From G965261775 sp965261775 (GTDB taxonomy: Bacteria; Pseudomonadota; Gammaproteobacteria; Eutrophobiales; Eutrophobiaceae): a stretch of 64,000 nucleotides of DNA. The translations under genes were made by a program, and so were the position numbers. Of this stretch, positions 32,343 to 41,591 are shown one piece after another. The notes beneath the pieces were generated by a model. That model saw only the letters and a program-made list of their open reading frames with translations. It searched no databases and was not told the DNA's origin. Location of the stretch: positions 186,001 through 250,000 of the forward strand of contig OZ253477.1 of NCBI GenBank assembly GCA_965261775.1. Direction: 5' to 3'. Positions within the stretch are counted from its first letter, which is position 1. Each line of letters opens with the position of its first letter.

Positions 32343-35201
32343 TTATTTCTTTCGGTCGCTCGCGCATTTTTTCGGTCGGCCCAACACAGGTTTGAGAAAG
32401 CGACCAGTGTGGGAGCCTTTTTTCTTTATCAGTTGTTCCGGGGTGCCAGTGGCGATGATCTTGCCGCCACCATCTCCGCCTTCCGGTCCGAGGTCAACGA
32501 TCCAGTCGGCCGTTTTGATGACTTCAAGGTTGTGTTCAATGATAACAACAGTATTGCCGTGGTCGCGCAGGCGGTGCAGGATGTTGAGCAACTGCCGGAT
32601 ATCCTGAAAATGCAGGCCGGTGGTGGGTTCGTCCAGAATGTACAGGGTCTTGCCGGTATCACGTCTGGATAATTCCTTAGAGAGTTTGATTCGCTGTGCT
32701 TCCCCTCCTGACAGGGTCGTCGCGTTTTGACCGAGTTTGATATAGGACAATCCCACGTCCATCAGCGTTTGCAGTTTGCGCGCCACGGCTGGAATAGAGG
32801 CGAAAAACAGGAAAGCGTCTTCAACACTCATTTCCAGCACCTCGTGAATATTCTTCCCCTTATATTGTATATCCAGCGTTTCGCGGTTATAGCGTTTGCC
32901 CTTACAGGTATCGCAGGGGACGTAGATGTCTGGCAGGAAGTGCATCTCAACCTTGATGAGACCTTCGCCCTGGCATGTCTCGCAACGACCGCCTTTGATA
33001 TTGAAGCTGAAGCGGCCGAGTTTGTAGGCGCGTGACCGCGCCTCCGGTGTGTTTGCGAAGAGCTCTCGTATCGGGGTAAATAGTCCGGTGTAGGTGGCGG
33101 GGTTTGAACGCGGAGTTCGACCGATAGGGCTTTGATCGATATCGATAGCCTTGTCAAGGTGTTGCAATCCCGTGATCGATTCGTAAGCGGCGGGGGCAGT
33201 GCCGGTTTGGTTCAGTTCATGTGCGGAGATTCGATAGAGGGTATCGTTGATGAGCGTTGATTTGCCGGAGCCCGATACACCGGTAACGCAGGTCATTAAT
33301 CCTAGCGGGATTGTCAAACTGACCCCTTTCAGGTTGTTCCCGGTCGCACCTTTCAGTTCTACCAATCGTCGCTGGTCGCGGGGGGTGCGGCTTTCGGGGA
33401 TGGGGATGATTTTCGCGCCGGACAGGTATTGTCCGGTTAGCGATTGTTTATTTGCTGCGATTTGTTTCGGCGTGCCCTGCGCGACGATCTCTCCGCCATG
33501 CACGCCGGCCCCGGGGCCGATGTCGATGATATGATCCGCCGCGTTGATGGCCTCTTCATCATGTTCCACCAGGATGACGGTGTTGCCCAGATCACGCAGG
33601 TGAAACAGGGCTTTCAGCAGACGTTTATTGTCCCGCTGATGCAGGCCGATGGACGGTTCGTCCAATACGTACATGACGCCAACCAGTCCTGCGCCAATCT
33701 GGCTGGCCAGACGAATGCGCTGGGCCTCGCCGCCTGACAAGGTATCGGCACCGCGTTCCAGAGTCAGGTAGTCCAGGCCCACGTTGATCAAAAAGTTCAG
33801 GCGATCATTAACTTCTTTCAGTATTTTGGCAGCGATTTTGCCGCGGGCACCAGGCAGGGTCAGCGTTTCAAAAAAGCGCTTTGCCGCCGTAATAGACATG
33901 GCACTAATCGCGGGCAGACTGGTATCGTTTATGAAGACATGGCGGGCGCTTTCGTTGAGGCGTGTCCCGGTGCACGCCGGGCAGGGTTTATAGTCCTGAT
34001 ATTTGGCCAGTTCTTTTTTGACGATAACTGAGTCGGTCTCAAGGTGGCGCCGTTGCAGGTTTGGAATCACACCTTCAAAGGGGTGTGTGCGTATCATGGC
34101 TTCCCCGTGTTCGCGCAGATAGTGGAATTCAATTTCCTCGTTGCCGCTACCGTATAAGATAACATCTTTGACGGCATCGCTTAATGACAAAAATGGCGTA
34201 TCAATGTTAAACCGATAATGCGCCGCCAGCGATTTAATCATATGGAAATAGTGGATATTACGTCTATCCCATCCCTTGATGGCACCGCCGGGCAAGCTCA
34301 AGTCAGGGTTCTGCACCACCTGGTCGGGATCAAAATATTGTATAATACCCAGGCCGTCGCAGCGGGGGCAGGCACCAGCGGGATTATTAAATGAAAACAG
34401 ACGTGGTTCCAGCTCGTTAAGACTGTAGCCGCATTTGTCGCAAGCGTAGCGGGCAGAGAACAGTTGTTCTTTTATCTTGCTGTCTTCATCTATCGGCACG
34501 ATCAGGGCAATGCCGTCGGAGAGGCGTAGTGCCGTTTCAAATGATTCCGCTAGACGCAGCCGCAGGTCCTGTTTTACCCGGAAACGATCCACGACGACGG
34601 CGATGGAATGTTTTTTATGCAATTCCAGCTTCGGGACCTGATCAAGCTCCACGATGCGGCCATCTATCCTGGCGCGGATAAACCCTTCTCCACGCAACTG
34701 TTCTATTATTTGCAAATGTTCGCCCTTGCGTTCCTGTACGACCGGCGCCAGCAGCATCAGGCGTTCGTTTTGCGGGTATGCCAGTACCTGATCAACCATC
34801 TGCGAGACGGTGCGGGCTTCAAGCAGGTTGTGATGAACCGGACAGCGCGGTTGTCCCACTCGGGCAAAAAGCAGGCGGAGATAGTCATGGATTTCGGTAA
34901 TCGTGCCAACAGTGGAGCGCGGATTGTAGGAAGCGGTTTTTTGTTCTATTGAAATCGCTGGAGATAACCCCTCAATATGATCTACATCGGGCTTTTCCAT
35001 GATCGACAGGAATTGCCTGGCGTAGGCTGACAGGGATTCGACATAACGCCTTTGACCGTCGGCATAGATGGTGTCAAACGCCAATGAGGATTTACCCGAA
35101 CCAGAAATGCCGGTCACGACAATAAGGCGGTCACGGGGGATGTCCAGGTCAATATTTTTCAGATTATGGGTGCGTGCGCCACGAATATGAATCGTGTCCA
35201 T
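32343..35201 (-). CDS. uvrA: Excinuclease ABC subunit A
   Basis: 952 residues, the usual length plus a short basic tail (RPKKCASDRKK). Walker A GISGSGKSS at 31-38 and GVSGSGKSTLINDTLYR for the second ATPase; signature LSGGEAQRIRLASQIG and LSGGEAQRIKLSKELS; zinc modules CDKCGYSLNELEPRLFSFN with CPRC, and CETCQGEGLIKVEMHF with CDTC. It is the damage-recognition ATPase of nucleotide excision repair, working with UvrB. It is divergent from ssb, the classic gammaproteobacterial arrangement. I saw no LexA box in the shared upstream region. Confidence 0.98.
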   Translation of the reverse strand: MDTIHIRGARTHNLKNIDLDIPRDRLIVVTGISGSGKSSLAFDTIYADGQRRYVESLSAYARQFLSIMEKPDVDHIEGLSPAISIEQKTASYNPRSTVGTITEIHDYLRLLFARVGQPRCPVHHNLLEARTVSQMVDQVLAYPQNERLMLLAPVVQERKGEHLQIIEQLRGEGFIRARIDGRIVELDQVPKLELHKKHSIAVVVDRFRVKQDLRLRLAESFETALRLSDGIALIVPIDEDSKIKEQLFSARYACDKCGYSLNELEPRLFSFNNPAGACPRCDGLGIIQYFDPDQVVQNPDLSLPGGAIKGWDRRNIHYFHMIKSLAAHYRFNIDTPFLSLSDAVKDVILYGSGNEEIEFHYLREHGEAMIRTHPFEGVIPNLQRRHLETDSVIVKKELAKYQDYKPCPACTGTRLNESARHVFINDTSLPAISAMSITAAKRFFETLTLPGARGKIAAKILKEVNDRLNFLINVGLDYLTLERGADTLSGGEAQRIRLASQIGAGLVGVMYVLDEPSIGLHQRDNKRLLKALFHLRDLGNTVILVEHDEEAINAADHIIDIGPGAGVHGGEIVAQGTPKQIAANKQSLTGQYLSGAKIIPIPESRTPRDQRRLVELKGATGNNLKGVSLTIPLGLMTCVTGVSGSGKSTLINDTLYRISAHELNQTGTAPAAYESITGLQHLDKAIDIDQSPIGRTPRSNPATYTGLFTPIRELFANTPEARSRAYKLGRFSFNIKGGRCETCQGEGLIKVEMHFLPDIYVPCDTCKGKRYNRETLDIQYKGKNIHEVLEMSVEDAFLFFASIPAVARKLQTLMDVGLSYIKLGQNATTLSGGEAQRIKLSKELSRRDTGKTLYILDEPTTGLHFQDIRQLLNILHRLRDHGNTVVIIEHNLEVIKTADWIVDLGPEGGDGGGKIIATGTPEQLIKKKGSHTGRFLKPVLGRPKKCASDRKK

Positions 35202-35546
35202 TGATAAATTCCACTATATGAAAACAAACGCACCAATATAAACCCTTTTTTATCCTGCCCAAAATTTATATTGTGCGGCACCGTATTGTCGCTGGCAGTA
35301 TTTAGCGGCAACGAAGGTAATCCTTGTTTTCCTAATCAGGTTTTTTTACAGCTTCGTGCCGTGTTCGTCGCGAATCGTAATAGAGGCTTTATTATTTTAA
35401 ATAAGATCATTTTAGCGGTATTGGGGTTACAATTTCGGGTTATGGTTCGCTGAATTTTGCGAGTGCGAGTGGGGGTAATAGCTATTTTGCAAAATATTTT
35501 ATATAATGATGTTTAATCAGTGCATTCTATTTTTTAAGAGAAGGAA
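35202..35546. other. uvrA-ssb divergent intergenic region
   Basis: 345 bp, A/T-rich, shared upstream region of two divergent genes. The sequence was searched by eye for CTGT-N8-ACAG (LexA box) without success. A good -10 (TATAAT, 35502-35507) faces ssb. Confidence 0.6.
35502..35507 (+). promoter_or_regulatory. Likely -10 element of the ssb promoter
   Basis: TATAAT 40 bp before the ssb start, in an A/T-rich stretch (ttgcaaaatattttaTATAATgatg). A matching -35 at the ideal spacing is weak, so the call rests on the -10 box and position. Confidence 0.35.
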
Positions 35547-36011
35547 ATGGCGAGAGGTATTAATAAAGTTATTCTGATCGGGAATCTGGGTGCTGATCCG
35601 GATATCCGCTATACTGCCGACGGCAGGGCTATAGCAAATATTTCCCTGGCAACGACAGATCAATGGAAAGATAAACATACCGGTGAAAAACAGGAAAGAA
35701 CGGAATGGCATCGGATTGTCTTTTTTGGAAAACTGGCCGAGATTGTGGGCGAATATCTGCGCAAGGGTTCGCCGGTTTATGTAGAAGGCCGCCTGCAAAC
35801 GAGGAAGTGGCAGGATAAAAATGGGGGAGATCGCTATACAACCGAAATCGTCGCTAGTGATATGCAAATGCTTGGCGGTCGCAGTGGTGGTGTGGCGGAC
35901 CATGAGGCACCCCCCGCTCGGGAGACACAGGAAAAGGCGTCTCCTGACGCGACGGAAGCTCCGGCAACGGGGGGCTCTGCCGATAGTTTCGATGACGATA
36001 TCCCGTTTTAG
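35547..36011 (+). CDS. ssb: Single-stranded DNA-binding protein
   Basis: 154 residues. OB-fold N-terminus MARGINKVILIGNLGADPDI, IANISLATTDQWKDKHTGEK, EWHRIVFFGKLAEIVGEYLR, then the low-complexity linker and the acidic tip DDDIPF that recruits repair and replication partners. A good ribosome site AGAAGGAA precedes the ATG. It binds and protects single-stranded DNA during replication, recombination and repair. Confidence 0.97.
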   Translation: MARGINKVILIGNLGADPDIRYTADGRAIANISLATTDQWKDKHTGEKQERTEWHRIVFFGKLAEIVGEYLRKGSPVYVEGRLQTRKWQDKNGGDRYTTEIVASDMQMLGGRSGGVADHEAPPARETQEKASPDATEAPATGGSADSFDDDIPF

Positions 36012-36213
36012 TCCGTATTTCCTGAAAGGTTTTGAAACCGAATCTGTCGGCTGAACAGCTTGTGCAATTCATGCTTTGGCAGAATCAGGTGATCGCTTGC
36101 TGGACGGCTATTGATCCGCGAAAGGGCCTGGTTGTCCTGATGATTTAAAATTTTTGTGCAAGCTGTGAACTACAGGTTTGGTACGTGTGTATCGTTGAAG
36201 GACTATATCCAGT

Positions 36214-37668
36214 ATGCCAGTTATTACTCGAGTCGACCTGCTGCAAAAACGCCGGACTAAAATTATCGCAACATTGGGCCCCGCTAGTAGCGAACTGGAA
36301 CAAATACGCGTTCTCGTGCACGCTGGTGTAGATCTGTTTCGACAAAATATGTCCCACGGCGACCATGATTATCATAGTGAGACTTATTCCCGGGTACGCC
36401 AGGTTGCGGAAGAATTGGGCCGACCAATTGCTGTCCTCGCTGATCTATGTGGTCCTAAAATACGAGTCGGACGTTTCAAGAGCGGCCGCATTGAACTGAA
36501 TACCAATGATACAGTTGTCGTCACTACCCGGGATATTGAAGGCGGCCCCGGTTTAATCCCGTCGCAATATCAGGCTTTGCACAAGGATGTCAAACCGGGT
36601 GATCGTATCTTGCTGGCTGATGGTTTGCTGGAGCTTGAGGTTGGGAAAATCAGGGGGACGGAAATTATATGCGGTGTTATTTGTGGCGGGACTCTGAGTA
36701 ATCACAAAGGTATCAATCTGCCCGGGGTCAGGGTTTCTGCGCCGTCACTGACCGATAAGGACAAAACTGATGCACAACTGGCCATAAAGCTGGGCGTTGA
36801 TTTTATAGCCTTGTCGTTTGTCAGAACGACTTCGGATATTGCCGCTTTGAGGAAATTTTTGAAAGAGAATAATAGCGATGCGTGGATAATTGCCAAGATT
36901 GAAAAGCCCGAAGCCCTTGATGAAATTGATACTATATTGGACATTTCCGATGGCATTATGATTGCCCGCGGTGACCTCGGGATTGAGCTTAACCTTGAAC
37001 AGGTTCCGGTTATTCAGCATCAACTCATCGACCTCGCCAGAAAAAAATTCAAACCGGTGATTGTCGCGACCCAGATGTTGGAGTCCATGATTGAAAATGT
37101 GCGCCCGACCCGCGCCGAGGCTACCGATGTGGCCTATGCCGTTACACTGGATGCGGATGCGATCATGTTATCGGGAGAGACGGCAGTCGGTGCCTTCCCG
37201 GTAGATGCCGTTAAGATGATGGACCGTATTGCCAGGCAGATAGAATCCTATTTATCAAGTTGTCATACTTACAATACGAATCTGACAGGAGGTATCACAG
37301 ATGATGCCTTGTCTATCTGGGATGCCGTCGGGAATGCGATGGCCCGGCTCGCGCAGGATCTGAAGGTCCATGCCGTCGTAGTTATTTCCCAAAGTGGTAT
37401 GTCGGCGGCGACAATGAGTTCCGTGCGTCCGGCGGCACCAGTGATAGCAATCACGGATCGTTTTGATATTTGCCGGAAAATGGTAATGCTTTGGGGGGTG
37501 TTGCCGATCTATTCGGAAGAGGCCGGATGCATTAGCCCTGAGGTACTGGCAAGAAAGATTACGGTCAGGGAAACTTTAGCACAAGCGGGGGATAAGGTAT
37601 TACTGGTACGCGGATTCCACGGTGAAAATCATCTCAATGTACCGTCCGTAACGGTGCTGACCATTTAG
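36214..37668 (+). CDS. pyk: Pyruvate kinase
   Basis: 484 residues. RRTKIIATLGPASSELEQIR at the N-terminus, substrate loop FRQNMSHGD (Arg43, Asn45; usually NFSHG), LADLCGPKIRVG, then the catalytic IIAKIEKPEALDEIDTILD, MIARGDLGIELNLEQVP and TRAEATDVAYAVTLDADAIM with LSGETAVG. Lys82 in GPKIRVG sits where K+-dependent enzymes have Glu, as in E. coli PykA, suggesting a K+-independent enzyme. It converts PEP and ADP to pyruvate and ATP. A GAAGGA site precedes the ATG. Confidence 0.96.
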   Translation: MPVITRVDLLQKRRTKIIATLGPASSELEQIRVLVHAGVDLFRQNMSHGDHDYHSETYSRVRQVAEELGRPIAVLADLCGPKIRVGRFKSGRIELNTNDTVVVTTRDIEGGPGLIPSQYQALHKDVKPGDRILLADGLLELEVGKIRGTEIICGVICGGTLSNHKGINLPGVRVSAPSLTDKDKTDAQLAIKLGVDFIALSFVRTTSDIAALRKFLKENNSDAWIIAKIEKPEALDEIDTILDISDGIMIARGDLGIELNLEQVPVIQHQLIDLARKKFKPVIVATQMLESMIENVRPTRAEATDVAYAVTLDADAIMLSGETAVGAFPVDAVKMMDRIARQIESYLSSCHTYNTNLTGGITDDALSIWDAVGNAMARLAQDLKVHAVVVISQSGMSAATMSSVRPAAPVIAITDRFDICRKMVMLWGVLPIYSEEAGCISPEVLARKITVRETLAQAGDKVLLVRGFHGENHLNVPSVTVLTI

Positions 37669-37698
37669 CCCGGGTTATTTTATGATCTGAATTTGAAA

Positions 37699-38187
37699 TC
37701 ATCGTAGTTTGTAGATTGGTGGGGCACCGTCCGCCGCACTCTGATACCGAGTACTGAAATCCTGAAATGCTGTCAGTACCTCATCAGCGTCCATGTCCTT
37801 GCACAGAGCATAACTGTCAATACCGCAGCGGCGCATAAAAAAAAGTTGATCGCGTAGCACATTGCCTATGGCGCGCAGTTCGCCCGTGTAACCGTAACGT
37901 TCGCGCAGGAGACGGGCATGTGAATAAGAACGCCCGTCTTTGAAAACGGGAAAATCCAGGCCGATCAAGGCGAGGTGATCCAGGTCATCCCGCAGGGCTT
38001 CCGTTTCAATGGCACCATCAATCCAGACAGCTCCAGGTACACCTTGTTTCAAAAGCGTGTCCCGGTTTGCCTGCCAGTAGGGAAACGGTAGAATCACACT
38101 GCCTTCCGGCAGAGGCGCGTCGTCTTCGATTTCGCGAATCAGTCGCCACCCGTCTTTGATAAGGGTATTGTCCTTAAGCACTCGCAT
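37699..38187 (-). CDS. DUF934 family protein linked to sulfite/nitrite reductase
   Basis: 162 residues from the ATG at 38187, overlapping the end of cysI by 14 bp; an open extension upstream is cysI in another frame. Family features: LPEGSVILPFPYWQANRDTL, DDLDHLALIGLDFPVFKDGR, YSHARLLRERYGYTGELRAI, GNVLRDQLFFMRRCGIDSYA. DUF934 proteins always accompany ferredoxin-type sulfite/nitrite reductases or CysH; the exact role is unknown, possibly assembly or electron transfer. Convergent with pyk, 30 bp apart. Confidence 0.9.
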   Translation of the reverse strand: MRVLKDNTLIKDGWRLIREIEDDAPLPEGSVILPFPYWQANRDTLLKQGVPGAVWIDGAIETEALRDDLDHLALIGLDFPVFKDGRSYSHARLLRERYGYTGELRAIGNVLRDQLFFMRRCGIDSYALCKDMDADEVLTAFQDFSTRYQSAADGAPPIYKLR

Positions 38188-39829
38188 AGACCCGCTCCTT
38201 GAATGGTTCAAGACCGATACGACGGTAGGTATCCAGAAAACGTTCCTGCTCCTGGCGCTGTTCAACATAGATTTCCAGTAACCGTCCGATGATATCCACA
38301 ACTTCTTCTTTGGCAAAGGCGGGTCCAAGGCGGTCGCCGATCGAGGCGTCTTTCTCTGCTGAACCGCCCAAGGTCAGCTGATAATATTCCTCACCTTTTT
38401 TGCTCACGCCGAGAATGCCGATGTGTCCCACATGGTGGTGTCCGCAGGCATTCATGCAACCTGACATTTTGAGCTTGACCTCGCCGATATCATGGAGATA
38501 ATCCATATCATTAAATTTTTCATGGATCTGTTTTGCAATCGGGATGGAACCAGCGTTTGCCAGTGCGCAAAAATCCAGACCCGGGCAACAAATCATATCA
38601 GTCAAAAGCCCGATATTGGGTGTGGCGAGATCCTGTTCCGAGAGTTTTTTCCACAGGGGAAACAGGTCGGCCTGTTTAACATGTGGCAATATCAGGTTCT
38701 GATCATGCGTAACTACAATTTCACTGCTGCTAAAGGCGTCCGCCTGCGCGGCGATAAAATCCATTTGTTCCGCCGTTGCGTCACCTGGCGCGGCTCCCGG
38801 CGCTTTCAGTGAGATCACGACGGCCTTATAGCCTTTTATTTTATGCGGAAACAAATTTTGTTTGGCCCAGCCCATGAATGCCGCGTCGGTGTTTAGTTTC
38901 TCATTAAAACAGATGTCCCGATCTGCATCAGGTTCATATTCCGGCGAAGTGAAGAACGCCTTGACCCTGTCGATTTCTTTCTGGTCCAGTTGCAATACGG
39001 TATCCCTGATATGCAGCCATTCCACCTCAACCTGACGGGTAAATTCTTCTTCACCCAGGGCGCCAAGCAATATCTTGATGCGTGCCTTATGGATATTATC
39101 CCGGCGTCCGTAACGGTTATAAATGCGCAGGATGGCCTCAAGATAGGATAGTAAATGTCGCTTTTCCAGAAAGGGGCGGATGCTTTTACCAATATAGGGG
39201 CTTCTGCCCAGTCCGCCTCCGACAATCACATTAAAACCGACCTCTCCGTCATCGTTTTTGACCAGGGACAAACCAATATCGTGTACTTGTACGGCGGCGC
39301 GGTCATGTGTTGCACCGGAAACAGCGATCTTGAATTTCCTTGGCAAAAACGAAAACTCGGGATGAAAAGTCGACCATTGTCGAATAATTTCACAATACGG
39401 TCTGGGATCTTCTATTTCATCTTCGGCAATCCCTGCAAACTGATCCGACGTCACGTTGCGAATGCAGTTGCCGCTGGTCTGGATGGCATGCATCTCGACC
39501 TCGGCCAGTTCCGCCAGAATGTCGGGCGCCGTTTCCAGAGCGATCCAGTTATACTGGATATTCTGCCGGGTACTGAAATGGCCGTAACCCTTATCATATT
39601 TTCTGGCGATATGTGCCAGCATCCTTAATTGCTTGCTGGACAACAGTCCGTAGGGTATCGCCACGCGAAGCATCGGCGCGTAACGTTGAATATACAGGCC
39701 GTTCATCAGGCGTAGCGGTTTGAACTCATCTTCGCTTAATTTCCCCGCCAAAAAGCGCGCGGTCTGATCGCGAAATTGTTCTACCCGCTCACTGATGAGG
39801 GTTTTGTCATAATCATCGTATTTATACAT
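38174..39829 (-). CDS. cysI: Sulfite/nitrite reductase hemoprotein subunit (siroheme, 4Fe-4S)
   Basis: 551 residues with the two-fold nitrite/sulfite reductase ferredoxin-like repeats. Siroheme and 4Fe-4S ligands: ICCPGLDFCALANA (C-x5-C) and SGCMNACGHHHVGHIG (C-x3-C). Substrate-site residues STRQNIQYNWI and TSGNCIRNVTSD are present. In assimilation it reduces sulfite to sulfide with six electrons. No cysJ flavoprotein is adjacent, so ferredoxin or another donor is likely. It forms an operon with the DUF934 gene (14-bp overlap). Start ATG 39829. Confidence 0.92.
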   Translation of the reverse strand: MYKYDDYDKTLISERVEQFRDQTARFLAGKLSEDEFKPLRLMNGLYIQRYAPMLRVAIPYGLLSSKQLRMLAHIARKYDKGYGHFSTRQNIQYNWIALETAPDILAELAEVEMHAIQTSGNCIRNVTSDQFAGIAEDEIEDPRPYCEIIRQWSTFHPEFSFLPRKFKIAVSGATHDRAAVQVHDIGLSLVKNDDGEVGFNVIVGGGLGRSPYIGKSIRPFLEKRHLLSYLEAILRIYNRYGRRDNIHKARIKILLGALGEEEFTRQVEVEWLHIRDTVLQLDQKEIDRVKAFFTSPEYEPDADRDICFNEKLNTDAAFMGWAKQNLFPHKIKGYKAVVISLKAPGAAPGDATAEQMDFIAAQADAFSSSEIVVTHDQNLILPHVKQADLFPLWKKLSEQDLATPNIGLLTDMICCPGLDFCALANAGSIPIAKQIHEKFNDMDYLHDIGEVKLKMSGCMNACGHHHVGHIGILGVSKKGEEYYQLTLGGSAEKDASIGDRLGPAFAKEEVVDIIGRLLEIYVEQRQEQERFLDTYRRIGLEPFKERVYASA

Positions 39830-39924
39830 GGATATATCTTTCCTGTTCCAGCAGGCAAAATAACAGTTTATGGGCTACAATGAAAGGGGTGAAAATACTT
39901 GATTTATCCGTAGTGTGATACCAG

Positions 39925-41091
39925 TTAAGGCAGATGTTGTTTGGCGAGATAGTCATGAGTCTGCATCTCCTTCAGGCGGCTTACAGTACGTACAAACGAC
40001 TCCTTCAGGCGGCTACCTGTATAAAGCGCTTCGGGTTCTGCCTCGGCGGTAATAATTAACTTGACATTGCGGTCGTAAAATTCATCCACCAGGATGATGA
40101 AACGTTTGGTGATATCGTCATGCCGTTCGTCCATGATTGGTATATTCGCCAGCAGCACGGTCTGAAACTGGCGAGCGATTTCAATGTAATCAGCCGCGCC
40201 GCGTGGTCCGTCACACAATGCCATGAAGTCAAACCAGACAACACCGTCGCCACAGCACACAGTCTGAATCGAACGTCCGACAATTTCAATCACCTTGTTA
40301 TTGACGCCCGTGTCGGGACAGATATAGCCATAATTGTTTTTCAACACCGTCTGTGCCTCTTCGTCCAGCGGTGAGTGGTAGACTTCGGCATTGTCCAGAA
40401 ACTGCAATCGGTAATCAACCCCTGTATCGATTTGGAGCACACGGGTATACTTTTTCAGCAAGGCAATGGCCGGCAAAAATCGCTCCCGTTGCAGGCCATC
40501 CCGATAAAGCTCGTCGGGGTGCTGGTTGGAAGTCGTCACCAGTACCACACCGCGTTCAAAAAGGGCCTCCAGCAAACCGGACAGTAACATCGCATCGGTA
40601 ATATCGCCGACATGAAATTCGTCAAAACACAACACCCATGTATCGGTCGCCAGACGGTCGGCTACAACCTGAAGAGGATTTTCGATATTATCAAGTTGTT
40701 TAAGTGCTTTATGTACTTCCTGCATAAAGCGATGAAAATGGATTCTTTGTTTATTGTTAAACGGCAGACATTCATAGAAACAGTCGACCAGCCAGGTCTT
40801 TCCGCGTCCAACGCCACCCCAGCAGTAGAGACCGGTGAGCAGGCGTTCGTTGAGTCCCAGTAACGATTTGAATATGTACAACGGGCGGTTTTGCTGACGC
40901 TCCCGTTGCAGCAAGCGCTCAAACAGGTCCTGCAGAGCGGCAACCACTTTTTCCTGCGCCGGATCGGTGGTCAATTTTCTGTCACGGATATCCGCTTTGT
41001 ATTTTTTCAGAGGAGTTAGTATCCCCTGTTCGTTCATGGGGGCAATAACAGCAGACATTTTTTCCTTGTTGTCATCGTCCCTGTTTTTCAA
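39925..41091 (-). CDS. zapE: Cell division protein ZapE (AFG1-like ATPase)
   Basis: 388 residues. P-loop WGGVGRGKTWLVDCFYECLP (GGVGRGKT at 92-99), Walker B LCFDEFHVGDITDAMLLSGL, sensor VLVTTSNQHPDELYRDGLQR and the C-terminal TAEAEPEALYTGSRLKESFV, where family members end RTxSRLxEM. In E. coli ZapE contacts FtsZ during late division and stress. It overlaps the following UPF0114 gene by 4 bp (ATGA), so the two are co-transcribed with dapE. Confidence 0.93.
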   Translation of the reverse strand: MKNRDDDNKEKMSAVIAPMNEQGILTPLKKYKADIRDRKLTTDPAQEKVVAALQDLFERLLQRERQQNRPLYIFKSLLGLNERLLTGLYCWGGVGRGKTWLVDCFYECLPFNNKQRIHFHRFMQEVHKALKQLDNIENPLQVVADRLATDTWVLCFDEFHVGDITDAMLLSGLLEALFERGVVLVTTSNQHPDELYRDGLQRERFLPAIALLKKYTRVLQIDTGVDYRLQFLDNAEVYHSPLDEEAQTVLKNNYGYICPDTGVNNKVIEIVGRSIQTVCCGDGVVWFDFMALCDGPRGAADYIEIARQFQTVLLANIPIMDERHDDITKRFIILVDEFYDRNVKLIITAEAEPEALYTGSRLKESFVRTVSRLKEMQTHDYLAKQHLP

Positions 41092-41591
41092 TGTTTGCGG
41101 TGTTTCGAAAATGCAACTTTATCAAGTACGGCGAGCAACAGCGCGGACAGGACAAAGGTCATGTGAATGATCACATACCACATCAGATGCGCCGCTTCTA
41201 TCTGATCAACCCGCATGAATTTCTGTAACAGATGTATGGAGGATATGGCGACGATGGAAGCGGCAACTTTAAGCTTCAGAGTGCCTGCATCAAGCTTGCC
41301 CAGCCAGTCCAGTTTTTCGTCCCCCTCGTCAATATCGATCTTGGAAACAAAATTTTCATAGCCGCTGAACATGACCATAATAAGCAGACTGCCAACCAGC
41401 GCCATATCAATAAGTGCCAGAATATGCAGTACCAGGTCGGATTCCGTCATGCTGAAAATCACGCCAGTGACATGCCACAATTCCTGAAAGAACTTGATGA
41501 TCAGAAGCAGGAGCGCCAGTGACAAACCAAGATAAATCGGTGCCAATAACCAGCGACTGGCGAACAGCGTTTTTTCAATCAGTCGTTCCAT
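41088..41591 (-). CDS. UPF0114/YqhA family inner-membrane protein
   Basis: 167 residues with four hydrophobic helices. Family features: MERLIEKTLFASRWLLAPIY at the N-terminus, SESDLVLHILALIDMALVGS-like MTESDLVLHILALIDMALVG, IMVMFSGYENFVSKIDIDEG and LKVAASIVAISSIHLLQKFM. The function is unknown. It overlaps zapE by 4 bp and dapE by 17 bp on the same strand. Confidence 0.93.
   Translation of the reverse strand: MERLIEKTLFASRWLLAPIYLGLSLALLLLIIKFFQELWHVTGVIFSMTESDLVLHILALIDMALVGSLLIMVMFSGYENFVSKIDIDEGDEKLDWLGKLDAGTLKLKVAASIVAISSIHLLQKFMRVDQIEAAHLMWYVIIHMTFVLSALLLAVLDKVAFSKHRKH

Noticed and set aside
35202..35546. LexA (SOS) box between uvrA and ssb
   Set aside because: Expected from E. coli, but no CTGT-N8-ACAG or close variant could be found.
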